Source: Bacillota bacterium (GTDB taxonomy: Bacteria > Bacillota > Clostridia > Peptostreptococcales > Anaerovoracaceae). From it: DNA of 11,464 bases. The position numbers and the translations under genes are program-made. The stretch lies in assembly GCA_016284485.1 (NCBI GenBank), contig JAEEOX010000172.1:1-11464 (forward strand). The letters are read 5' to 3'. How positions within the stretch are numbered: position 1 is the stretch's first letter; each line of letters opens with the position of its first letter. Below are positions 1 through 7,012 of this stretch, in pieces. The notes below the pieces were generated by a model. That model ran no database searches. It was not told the origin of the DNA and was given only the letters and a program-made list of their open reading frames with translations.

Positions 1-1918
1 ACCCTCCACCTTCGATGACACCATATCCGAGGCCATACTGCCCTTTGACCCGGACGAGATGGAGCCCTTCAGCACTGGAGCCCTCCTGGGCCACTTCGCG
101 GATACCGCTGACGTGCCGCCGGGCACATACGCTCCGGAAGCCAGGGCTGTGGCCGACGAGGCAGTGAGAGACATAATAAGCAAGATACCCATGGTCGAGG
201 AGACCGACGCCAAGCTGCCCAGCCGCGCGGACTTCACCAAGAAGTTCGGAAGAGAGGTGACCGATACCAAGCTGGCCATGCTTCCCGTGTGGTTCCTGAC
301 CTGGAGGCGCAAGGACCGCATCGCCTATTCGGTGGTGAACGGCGCTACAGGGGAGATCTCTGCGGAGATGCCCATATCCACAGGGAAGTTCCTGCTGGGG
401 ACACTGCTTCTGGCCGTGCCGCTTTTCTTCCTGTTCAACCTGCTGTTCATGATAACGGCAACAAAGATGATGCTGATATCCAGCCTCCTGACCTGCGTGG
501 GAGTTATCCTGTACTTCCTGGAACTCAGGGAGATCGTAAGGAGGGAGACCCACGTATATGACAAGGGGTACCTGAGGAAACATCCGCAGAAGAAGCAGAA
601 CACCAAGGGCGGTAAGAAACATGAAGAGGAACCCGAACCGACTCCGCTCAAGGAAAAGATCGCCAACGCCTTTAAGGGAAAAGATTCCTTCGGCGCCACT
701 GTGATCGTCTGGATCGTGTTTACCATGATTGGGTGCATAATGAGCGCCGTGAGCATGGGAGTCAGACTGATATCTTCAGCCGGCCCCTCCAATGGATACA
801 TCGTTGCCCTGGTCATCTGCGACATAGTCATGGTCCTGGTCATCAGGCGGGCCCGGAAGATCGCAGAGACAATATCCTACAAAAAAGTTATCCCGGACGT
901 TCTCGGGAGTATAATCGCCATAGCGATCGCTCACGTCATCGCCATCTGGCATCCGGCGGAAGACCTTTACTACTACATCACGGCCATCCTGGGACTGATC
1001 GGCGTGGTCATGACCATGCTGGGGATCATCAGACGGTACAATGCGGTGGTCACCAGACCGTTGCCCCACTTTTTCGACAGGAGATCCAATGAGGGGGAGG
1101 AGCCCAGAAGCGGCGGCAGCGGCATAGGCATCGCCCCGAGAGGCATGGCAGCCTTCCTTATTGCAGCCCTTCTGACAGGCGTCTTCGCGATGTATCCGCT
1201 TACAGCTGAGGCGCTGGATCTGGAGTACCACGATCCCGTGTCAGGCTATGACGCGGTGGTCATGGACGATGCGGATCTTCTCACCGACAGCGAGGAGGAG
1301 AGCCTGCTGGAAGCCATGAAGGCCAACACGGAGTTCGGCCACGCGGTGTTCCTAACCAGCAAGAGGCCTGTGGACAGCACTTCCGCCCTGGCAGCCGGCA
1401 CGTACAAGAGCATGTACGGCTCACAGAGCGGCAGCATCTTCGTGGTGGACATGTACAACAGATATCTCTACATCTTCAGCGACGGACTGGTGTACAAGTT
1501 CATAACCAAGAGCTACGCCAACACCATCACGGACAACGTGTACAGATATGCCACAAAGGGCGATTATTACACCTGCGCGATGGAGGTCTTCTCTCAGGAG
1601 CTGAAGGTCCTCAACGGCGTCAGGATCGCCCAGCCCATGAAGTACGTGGACAACGTCCTGCTTGCCCTGATAGCCTCTCTGTTCCTGAACTACCTGGTGC
1701 TCAGGATCCAGGCCAGACGGGACAGGGCCACCCAGGCCGTCATGATGGAAAGCAGCAAGCCTTATCTGGCACTGATCAGCGCAAAATATTTTGACCGCGG
1801 GACAACCAAGATCTACTCACCGCCCAGCTCCAGCAGCAGCGGCGGTTCCTCCGGAGGCGGAGGAGGCGGAGGCGGAGGAGGCGGCTCCTCCGGCGGTGGC
1901 GGCGGCCACGGGTTCTGA
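1..1918 (+). CDS. Multi-spanning membrane protein with TPM (YgcG-like) domain and Gly/Ser-rich tail, 5'-partial
   Basis: The reading frame is open from base 2 with protein-like sequence before the first ATG (59), and no ribosome binding site precedes that ATG, so the gene probably begins left of the window. Numbering from the ATG: a soluble part with an LPVW motif (75-78) and a YSVVNGATGEISAEMP stretch; hydrophobic segments near 111-132, 137-155, 212-238, 246-263, 282-298, 304-324 and 363-383; a TPM-type domain (about 396-525, including SGSIFVVD); a last membrane segment near 530-549; then a Ser/Gly tail ending GGGGGHGF. The LPVW region recalls Clostridia membrane proteins that carry an N-terminal TFIIB-like zinc ribbon (from memory); such a ribbon would lie upstream. 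TPM domains with Gly-rich tails are typical of YgcG-like proteins, and some TPM proteins act in photosystem II repair or as phosphatases. The function here is unknown. The tail would be cytoplasmic or external depending on the real segment count. Confidence 0.8.
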   Translation, partial: PSTFDDTISEAILPFDPDEMEPFSTGALLGHFADTADVPPGTYAPEARAVADEAVRDIISKIPMVEETDAKLPSRADFTKKFGREVTDTKLAMLPVWFLTWRRKDRIAYSVVNGATGEISAEMPISTGKFLLGTLLLAVPLFFLFNLLFMITATKMMLISSLLTCVGVILYFLELREIVRRETHVYDKGYLRKHPQKKQNTKGGKKHEEEPEPTPLKEKIANAFKGKDSFGATVIVWIVFTMIGCIMSAVSMGVRLISSAGPSNGYIVALVICDIVMVLVIRRARKIAETISYKKVIPDVLGSIIAIAIAHVIAIWHPAEDLYYYITAILGLIGVVMTMLGIIRRYNAVVTRPLPHFFDRRSNEGEEPRSGGSGIGIAPRGMAAFLIAALLTGVFAMYPLTAEALDLEYHDPVSGYDAVVMDDADLLTDSEEESLLEAMKANTEFGHAVFLTSKRPVDSTSALAAGTYKSMYGSQSGSIFVVDMYNRYLYIFSDGLVYKFITKSYANTITDNVYRYATKGDYYTCAMEVFSQELKVLNGVRIAQPMKYVDNVLLALIASLFLNYLVLRIQARRDRATQAVMMESSKPYLALISAKYFDRGTTKIYSPPSSSSSGGSSGGGGGGGGGGGSSGGGGGHGF

Positions 1919-1949
1919 CGTTAAATCCCAAAACCCAAGACGTAAAGTA

Positions 1950-2177
1950 ATGAGAGATATGTATAAATGCAACAACTGCAACCACATATTTGAAGGCTAT
2001 ACCGATGACGCATGTCCTAACTGCGGAAGCACGGACGTCGAGGAGATCGAACTCAGACAAGACGTTGTTGACTTCGTGCAAGCCGGGCAGATCCCCGACG
2101 ATTATACCGAAGATGACTACGAGTACGATTCGGACATAATCAATAATATGTATGATGTGATAGTGAACGGAAGGTAA
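1950..2177 (+). CDS. Small zinc-ribbon protein with acidic C-terminal half
   Basis: This 75-residue protein starts with a compact zinc ribbon: CNNC at residues 7-10 and CPNCG at 22-26, the CxxC-x11-CxxC layout seen in rubredoxin-like and FmdB-like small ribbons. The rest is strongly acidic (a DDYTEDDYEYDSD stretch). It lies 31 bp after the TPM gene and just before a terminator, so it is probably cotranscribed with that gene. The ATG at 1950 is chosen because it leaves the ribbon intact and avoids overlap; ATG 1959 is an alternative. Neither has a good ribosome binding site, so translation may depend on coupling. The same frame is open further left (to 1791), but that part overlaps the Gly-rich tail of the previous gene in another frame and is Ala/Glu low-complexity, so it is taken as a shadow. 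No specific function can be assigned; a metal-binding or protein-binding adaptor is plausible. Confidence 0.72.
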   Translation: MRDMYKCNNCNHIFEGYTDDACPNCGSTDVEEIELRQDVVDFVQAGQIPDDYTEDDYEYDSDIINNMYDVIVNGR

Positions 2178-2201
2178 CATTCCATTAGACCACACCAACC
2201 C

Positions 2202-2226
2202 AACCGCGCACACCGCGCGGTTTTTT
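2202..2226 (+). terminator. Rho-independent terminator after the zinc-ribbon gene
   Basis: AACCGCGC pairs perfectly with GCGCGGTT (8 bp) around a five-base ACACC loop, followed directly by a run of six T (2221-2226, the first two also in the stem). It lies 24 bp after the TAA stop and separates the TPM/zinc-ribbon unit from the next operon. Confidence 0.9.
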
Positions 2227-2266
2227 CATGCCCTCACGCCCAAGTCTTTTGCCCCTGCAGTTTCCC

Positions 2267-2295
2267 TTGCCATACTTGACTTTATCGAGTATACT
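2267..2295 (+). promoter_or_regulatory. Probable sigma-A-type promoter of the yacL-ispDF-proS operon
   Basis: TTGCCA (2267-2272) and TATACT (2290-2295) are separated by exactly 17 bp and each match the consensus at five of six positions. This places a start site near 2302, about 80 bp before the first gene. A second -35-like hexamer, TTGACT (2276-2281), lies 9 bp downstream but has only weak -10 partners at a normal distance (for example TATTAG after 18 bp). The only other stretch resembling a promoter in the operon is weak, so this is the main candidate for driving it. Confidence 0.65.
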
Positions 2296-2313
2296 ATCTT
2301 ATTAGGTATACTA
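2289..2313 (+). repeat. Twin GTATACTA motif overlapping the promoter
   Basis: GTATACTA occurs at 2289-2296 and again at 2306-2313, a period of 17 bp. The core GTATAC is its own reverse complement, so the pair is both direct and inverted. The first copy covers the -10 hexamer and the second sits just after the predicted start site. It could be an operator for a dimeric repressor, a spare -10 element, or chance in an AT-rich stretch. Confidence 0.35.
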
Positions 2314-2323
2314 GCGTTAATGT

Positions 2324-2340
2324 CGGCCCAAATCAGGCCG
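2324..2340 (+). other. Small leader hairpin
   Basis: CGGCC (2324-2328) and GGCCG (2336-2340) can form a 5-bp stem around a 7-base loop in the predicted 5' leader. No T run follows, so it is not a terminator, and the leader is too short for a T-box or any riboswitch I recognise. It may protect the transcript or be incidental. Confidence 0.25.
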
Positions 2341-2367
2341 GAACGCCCCAGGACCAATCTTGAAGAA

Positions 2368-2373
2368 AGGAGG
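2368..2373 (+). promoter_or_regulatory. Strong ribosome binding site of the PIN-TRAM gene
   Basis: A perfect AGGAGG lies 8 bp before the ATG at 2382, fixing that start codon. Confidence 0.85.
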
Positions 2374-2381
2374 AAAGAAAC

Positions 2382-3503
2382 ATGTTCAGACGATTATTCA
2401 GAGGGCTGATCACGTTGATAGGCGGACTTATCGGCTACGAGATCTATGACGTGATGATGTATTTCATCATGAAGTACAACCACATCAGCGAAGAGGATGC
2501 CCTCTCACAATCCGAGCAGACTATAGTGGCGTTAGTATTTATTATTCTATTCGCAATCATCTTTTATTTAGTCGCCCCTATTTTCACTGCAAGGAGCCGC
2601 AGGGCTGCGGCGTCCATCGAGAACGAGATCAAGGGAGTTTCTCCCGTTGAGATCATCGGCGGAGTCGTAGGTCTTTTGCTGGGACTGATAATTTCATACT
2701 TTATAACCACCATTTATCAGAACATCCTGGTGCAGAAATCCCTGTATCTCACGGTCACGATCATCGTCTATTCACTTCTGGGTTTCACCCTTGCAGTCAT
2801 CGGATCACGAAAGGCTCCGGAGCTGTATAACCTGGTGATGGCGACCCAGAAGAAGCAGAAGGAGAGCAACGAATACGACTTCAACCTGAAGGACAAGAAG
2901 AACAACCGTATCCCGAAGATCCTGGACACCTCTGTCATCATAGACGGCAGAGTGCTGGAGATCATGAAGGCCGGCTTCCTGGAAGGCCCCATCATCATAC
3001 CGGAATTCGTTCTGGTGGAACTCAGGCACATAGCGGATTCATCCGACAGCCTGAAGAGGGTAAGAGGCAGACGTGGGCTGGATATTTTGAACAAGATCCA
3101 GACTGAGTTTGAGATCCAGATCTACAACACCGATCAGGAGAAGGCTCTCAAGGAGATCCCGGAAGTTGACGTGAAGCTTCTCAAACTTGCCCAGATCATG
3201 AAGGGCAAGCTGGTCACCAATGACTTCAACCTCAACAAGGTGGCAGCCATCAAGAACGTGCCGGTGCTCAACATCAACGATCTGGCCAACGCAGTGAAGC
3301 CCATATCCATACCGGGCGAAAAGATGAACGTCAAGCTGGTGAAGCAGGGCAAGGACAGAGAACAGGCCGTGGCTTATCTGGAGGACGGCACCATGATCGT
3401 GGTGGAGGACGGCAGGAAGTACATCGGTCAGGATGTGGACATCACGGTGACGTCGGTGCTCCAGACATCCGCAGGCAGGATGATTTTCGGCAAGATCAAA
3501 TAA
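2382..3503 (+). CDS. yacL: Membrane-anchored PIN-TRAM domain protein (YacL family)
   Basis: The 373-residue protein has four hydrophobic segments (about 5-25, 47-67, 89-112, 120-141), then a basic linker, a PIN domain (about 178-305) and a C-terminal TRAM domain (about 311-373). The PIN core keeps the four acidic residues expected for metal-dependent RNase-type activity: D182 in LDTSVIIDGR, E213 in LVELRHIAD, D263 in EVDVKLL and D281 in TNDFNLNK. TRAM domains bind RNA. This order matches B. subtilis YacL, which also sits immediately before ispD. The cellular substrate is not settled; a membrane-tethered nucleolytic role is inferred. It is the first gene after the promoter. In B. subtilis yacL follows radA and disA; here the upstream neighbours are a terminator and unrelated genes, so the neighbourhood has been rearranged. 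Confidence 0.92.
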   Translation: MFRRLFRGLITLIGGLIGYEIYDVMMYFIMKYNHISEEDALSQSEQTIVALVFIILFAIIFYLVAPIFTARSRRAAASIENEIKGVSPVEIIGGVVGLLLGLIISYFITTIYQNILVQKSLYLTVTIIVYSLLGFTLAVIGSRKAPELYNLVMATQKKQKESNEYDFNLKDKKNNRIPKILDTSVIIDGRVLEIMKAGFLEGPIIIPEFVLVELRHIADSSDSLKRVRGRRGLDILNKIQTEFEIQIYNTDQEKALKEIPEVDVKLLKLAQIMKGKLVTNDFNLNKVAAIKNVPVLNINDLANAVKPISIPGEKMNVKLVKQGKDREQAVAYLEDGTMIVVEDGRKYIGQDVDITVTSVLQTSAGRMIFGKIK

Positions 3504-3512
3504 AGGACTGAA

Positions 3513-4625
3513 ATGTACGAAGGTCTTAAGGTGACCGCCCTGGTGGCGGCCGCAGGCAAGGGCTCCAGGTTCGGAGCGGACGTGCCCAAGCAGTTTCTGA
3601 AGCTGGGGGGCCGCACCGTGCTGGAGCAGAGCCTGGAAAACTTCATAAAGTCCCCTTACGTGGACGAGATCGTGGTGATCGCCAACCCGGACTTCATCGA
3701 CGAGACCCGTGACCTCCTCAGGGAGCAAAACATCCCGGCCGCAGTGGTACCGGGAGGAAAAGAGAGAACGGACTCCGTGTGGGAAGGCCTGAAGGCCGTG
3801 CCTGACGGACTGGTGCTGATCCACGATGCCGCAAGGCCCTTCGTGACCCCAGAGGTCATAGAGAGGGTGATCGCCAAGGCCTATGAGACCGGGGCAGCCG
3901 TGCCCTGTGTCAGGCCCAAGGACACCATAAGGACCAAGGAGGGCAACCTGAACAGGGACAAGCTTTTCGCAGTCCAGACGCCCCAGGGCTTCCGGACGGA
4001 AGTTATCCGGGACGCCTACGAGAAGGCCAGAGCCCAGGGCTTCACGGCCACAGATGAGGGCGGCATAGCTGAGAACGCCGGATATCCGGTATCCATCGTG
4101 GAAGGAGATTACGCCAACTTGAAGATCACCACTAAGGACGACATGCCCCATGAGACCAGGACCGGAACGGGATTCGACGTACACCGGCTGGTGGAGGGAA
4201 GGAAATGCATCATCTGCGGGGTGGACATACCCTATGAAAAGGGTCTTCTGGGCCACTCGGACGCAGACGTTGCACTCCATGCTCTGATGGACGCCCTGCT
4301 GGGCGCCGCAGGCCTGGGGGACATCGGAAGGCACTTCCCGGACAGCGACCCGGCCTACGAAGGAGCGGATTCCATGAAGCTCCTTGAGAAGGTGAGATCG
4401 CTTCTCGAAGAGGAGGGCTGGACCACGGTGAACGCAGACGTCACCGTGATATGCCAGAGACCCAAGATCGCACCTTTTGTGCGGGAAATGCAGGAGAACA
4501 TCGCCCGCACCCTTGGGGTGGAGACATCTAGGATAAACGTGAAGGGAACCACCACCGAAGGTCTGGGCTTCACAGGACGGGGCGAGGGCATCGCCTCCAT
4601 GGCGGCAGTCACCATCAGACGCTGA
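3513..4625 (+). CDS. ispDF: Bifunctional IspD-IspF fusion: MEP cytidylyltransferase / MEcPP synthase
   Basis: The 370-residue protein joins two enzymes of the non-mevalonate (MEP) isoprenoid pathway. Residues 1-210 are IspD (MEP to CDP-ME): the nucleotide-binding AAAGKGSRFG (12-21), K26, GGKERTDSV (81-89), HDAARPFV (104-111) and QTPQGF (155-160) are present. Residues about 216-370 are IspF (CDP-ME 2-phosphate to MEcPP): GTGFDVHRL with metal ligands D222 and H224, GHSDADVALH with H248 and metal ligand H256, and the C-terminal GLGFTGRGEGI. The linker is only about six residues, and M211 may be a relic of a separate ispF start, though no ribosome binding site precedes it. The enzyme for the step between, IspE, is not here. 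The ATG lies 9 bp after the yacL stop with a modest AAGGA site. Separate ispD and ispF genes are the rule in B. subtilis; IspDF fusions are well known in alpha- and epsilon-proteobacteria. Confidence 0.95.
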   Translation: MYEGLKVTALVAAAGKGSRFGADVPKQFLKLGGRTVLEQSLENFIKSPYVDEIVVIANPDFIDETRDLLREQNIPAAVVPGGKERTDSVWEGLKAVPDGLVLIHDAARPFVTPEVIERVIAKAYETGAAVPCVRPKDTIRTKEGNLNRDKLFAVQTPQGFRTEVIRDAYEKARAQGFTATDEGGIAENAGYPVSIVEGDYANLKITTKDDMPHETRTGTGFDVHRLVEGRKCIICGVDIPYEKGLLGHSDADVALHALMDALLGAAGLGDIGRHFPDSDPAYEGADSMKLLEKVRSLLEEEGWTTVNADVTVICQRPKIAPFVREMQENIARTLGVETSRINVKGTTTEGLGFTGRGEGIASMAAVTIRR

Positions 4626-4674
4626 AAAACTTACAGAAACAGATAATACTATTCAGACAGGAGAATTTTTTGAG

Positions 4675-6414
4675 ATGAAACTTTCCGACAGCTTATTCAA
4701 AACATTCAGAGAAGTACCCCAGGAGGCGGAGATCCCCAGCCATATCCTGCTCCTGAGAGCAGGCATGATCAGGAAGACCGCAGCCGGCATCTACACCTAC
4801 ATGCCCATGGGCTGGAGGGTGGTCAGGAAGATCGAGCAGATCGTAAGAGAAGAGATGGACGCCAAGGGCGCCCAGGAGATCTGCACCTCGATCCTGCAGC
4901 CGTCCGAGCTCTGGGAGGAGTCAGGCAGATGGGCGGCCTACGGCCCCGAAATGTGGAGGATCAAGGACAGGAACGGCAGACCTTTCTGCCTGGGACCCAC
5001 AGCCGAGGAGATCTTCACGGACATCGTGAGATCCGGGGTGGATTCTCACAGACAGCTGCCCTTCATGCTTTATCAGATCACTGACAAGTTCAGGGACGAA
5101 GCCCGTCCCAGATACGGCATGATGAGATCGAGAAACTTCATCATGAAAGACAACTACTCCTTCGACAAGGATCACGAGGGCATGATGGTGAGCTATCAGA
5201 AGATGTTCGAAGCATACACCAACGTGTTCAACAGATGCGGCCTGACCTTCAGACCCGTGGAAGCTGACAACGGCGCCATCGGAGGCGATTCATCCCACGA
5301 GTTTACAGCGCTCTGCGAATTCGGCGAGTCCGAGATCGCATACTGCGAGAGCTGCGACATGGCTGCCACCGTTGAAAAGGCAGCCTTCAGGGACGCTGAG
5401 CCGGATACCTGTGACATGCTTCCCATGGAGAAGGTGCTTACGCCCGGAACCAAGACCATCGAAGAGGTGGCGAACTTCCTCGGACTGGAAAAGAGCCAGA
5501 CCATCAAGGCTCTCCTCTTCATCACCTACGATGAGGAAGGCAACGAGAAAGAGTACGTGGCGGCCTTCGTAAGGGGCGACAGAGAGCTGAACATGACCAA
5601 GCTCGTGAATGCTCTGGGCATCAGAGAGTACGAGATCGCCTTCGCCGACGAGAACGCCATGCACGAAAAGACCGGCTGCGTAGGCGGCTTCACCGGCCCC
5701 GTGGGTCTTCACGACTGCAAGGTGGTGGTGGACTCCGAGCTGGTGGGACTCAGGAACCTCTGCGCAGGCGCCTGTGAAGAGGATCACCACCTGATCAACG
5801 TTAACTACGGAAGAGACTATACCGCAGACATCGTAACGGACCTCAAGACCCTCAAGGAGGGAGATCCCTGTCCCTGCTGCGGAAAGCCCGTCAAGCACGC
5901 CAGAGGCGTGGAGGTGGGACAGATCTTCACGCTGGGGACCAAGTATTCCGTTCCCATGGGAGCGGTCTTCAAGGACGAGGCTCAGGAGACAAAGCCCATC
6001 TATATGGGATGCTACGGTATCGGCGTTTCCCGTACCTTCCAGGCTATCATCGACATGCCCGAGAACCACGACGAAAACGGCATAATCTGGCCCATGTCTG
6101 TGGCTCCCTATCACGTGATCATCACCGAGATGAAGCCCGGCGACGAGGCTCAGGACGCCCTTTCAGAGAAGATCTACAACGAACTTCTGTCCAGGGGCAT
6201 CGAGGTGCTCTGGGACGACAGAGACGAGCGTCCCGGCGTCAAGTTCAAGGACGCGGACCTCATCGGTATCCCCGTAAGGATCACCGTGGGCAAGCGTGCC
6301 GGCGAAGGCGTGGTTGAATACAAACTCAGAAGAGAAGCAGACAAGACCGATCTTTCATGGGAAGATGCGGTCAGGGAAGCGGTCAACATAGTGGAGAGAG
6401 AGAAGAGAGGTTGA
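4675..6414 (+). CDS. proS: Prolyl-tRNA synthetase, bacterial type with editing domain
   Basis: The 579-residue enzyme charges tRNA-Pro with proline. Class II motif 2 is seen at about 136-160 (ITDKFRDEARPRYGMMRSRNF), the YbaK-like editing insertion lies between motifs 2 and 3 (about 240-395, with K278 in TIKALLF and the GPVGL loop at 341-345), motif 3 is at about 443-456 (GCYGIGVSR), and the anticodon-binding domain covers about 475-579. Its length fits the bacterial ProS form that carries editing, which removes mischarged alanine. Cys pairs YCESC (223-227) and CPCC (399-402) flank the insertion as in many Bacillota forms. After motif 3 the sequence reads AIIDMPENHDENG, where I would expect AIIEQNHDENG-like sequence. 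An AGGAG site lies 11 bp before the ATG. The 49-bp gap upstream is too short for a T-box. In B. subtilis gltX occupies this place. Confidence 0.96.
   Translation: MKLSDSLFKTFREVPQEAEIPSHILLLRAGMIRKTAAGIYTYMPMGWRVVRKIEQIVREEMDAKGAQEICTSILQPSELWEESGRWAAYGPEMWRIKDRNGRPFCLGPTAEEIFTDIVRSGVDSHRQLPFMLYQITDKFRDEARPRYGMMRSRNFIMKDNYSFDKDHEGMMVSYQKMFEAYTNVFNRCGLTFRPVEADNGAIGGDSSHEFTALCEFGESEIAYCESCDMAATVEKAAFRDAEPDTCDMLPMEKVLTPGTKTIEEVANFLGLEKSQTIKALLFITYDEEGNEKEYVAAFVRGDRELNMTKLVNALGIREYEIAFADENAMHEKTGCVGGFTGPVGLHDCKVVVDSELVGLRNLCAGACEEDHHLINVNYGRDYTADIVTDLKTLKEGDPCPCCGKPVKHARGVEVGQIFTLGTKYSVPMGAVFKDEAQETKPIYMGCYGIGVSRTFQAIIDMPENHDENGIIWPMSVAPYHVIITEMKPGDEAQDALSEKIYNELLSRGIEVLWDDRDERPGVKFKDADLIGIPVRITVGKRAGEGVVEYKLRREADKTDLSWEDAVREAVNIVEREKRG
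6405..6410 (+). promoter_or_regulatory. Ribosome binding site supporting a TTG start
   Basis: GAGAGG, inside the last proS codons, lies 8 bp before the TTG at 6419. It supports TTG as the start of the first chrA gene, because the next in-frame ATG (6488) would delete the first half of the first membrane helix. Confidence 0.55.
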
Positions 6415-6418
6415 CTCT

Positions 6419-7012
6419 TTGGAAACAAAACACAGCTTTAAGGACAATATTTACCTTAAGCTATTCGTAGAATTTTTTACCCTGGGGATGTTCACCTTCG
6501 GAGGAGGGGCAGCCATGATCGCCGTACTTCAGAACAGGCTGAAGGACAAAAAATGGCTGACTGACGACGAGGTGCTGGACTGCATAACGGTGGCCCAGAC
6601 TCTGCCCGGAGTGGTGGCGGTCAACATGTCCGTCTACGTGGGATACAGGATGAAGGGTATACGGGGAACCATAGTTTCGGTGCTGGGAATAGTGCTTCCG
6701 TCCTTCGTGATCATCATACTGGTGGCACTTTTCCTCAACAGCCTGGAAGGGAACCCCTATGTTCTGGGAGCCCTGAGAGGCATCCGCGCCGCGACCCTGG
6801 GGCTCATACTTGCCACCTGCTTCAAACTTTCGAAGCAGATCATGGGAAAGGCAAAAGAAGATAAGGTGCAGCTGGTGCTCACCGCCCTTATATTCCCGGT
6901 GTCCTTTCTGATCATCACCTTCCTGGGCCTGGACGCTGTCTGGGTGATCCTGGGAGGTCTGGTCATAGGCGTGGTCTACGGACTGGTACAGATGAGGAGG
7001 GAGAAGGCATGA
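6419..7012 (+). CDS. chrA: ChrA-family transporter, half-size, first subunit
   Basis: The 197-residue protein is a single CHR (chromate ion transporter) domain. The family signatures are visible: TLGMFTFGGGAAM (21-33), the TLPGVVAVNMSVYVGY motif near 60-75, and about five or six hydrophobic segments, including two long ones in the C-terminal half. In B. subtilis-type short-chain ChrA systems, two half-size genes sit in tandem and work as a pair in the membrane; full-length ChrA proteins have both halves fused. The next gene is the partner, overlapping by ATGA. Start is TTG. Chromate efflux is established for some relatives, but for many annotated members the natural substrate (sulfate or another anion) is unknown. 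Its place between proS and a cyclophilin gives no hint of a metal-resistance cassette: no regulator or reductase is nearby. Confidence 0.9.
   Translation: METKHSFKDNIYLKLFVEFFTLGMFTFGGGAAMIAVLQNRLKDKKWLTDDEVLDCITVAQTLPGVVAVNMSVYVGYRMKGIRGTIVSVLGIVLPSFVIIILVALFLNSLEGNPYVLGALRGIRAATLGLILATCFKLSKQIMGKAKEDKVQLVLTALIFPVSFLIITFLGLDAVWVILGGLVIGVVYGLVQMRREKA

Noticed and set aside
1791..1949. N-terminal extension of the zinc-ribbon gene (Ala/Glu/Pro-rich)
   Set aside because: It overlaps the Gly/Ser tail of the TPM gene in another frame and its composition is just the GGN tract read out of frame; the real protein most likely starts at 1950 or 1959.
3039..4334. Long minus-strand open frame of 431 codons opposite yacL and ispDF
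   Set aside because: It lies opposite two well-supported genes, has a His/Gly/Leu-rich composition typical of antisense reading of GC-rich codons, and shows no recognisable domain or ribosome binding site.
4626..4674. Possible internal promoter or T-box before proS
   Set aside because: GATAAT/TAATAC hexamers are present, but the best -35 candidate (CTGAAA, 4622-4627) has poor spacing or a poor -10 partner, and 49 bp is far too short for a T-box leader.
5290..6114. Minus-strand open frame of 274 codons opposite proS
   Set aside because: It is the antisense shadow of a clear proS gene, with the same skewed composition and no family signature.
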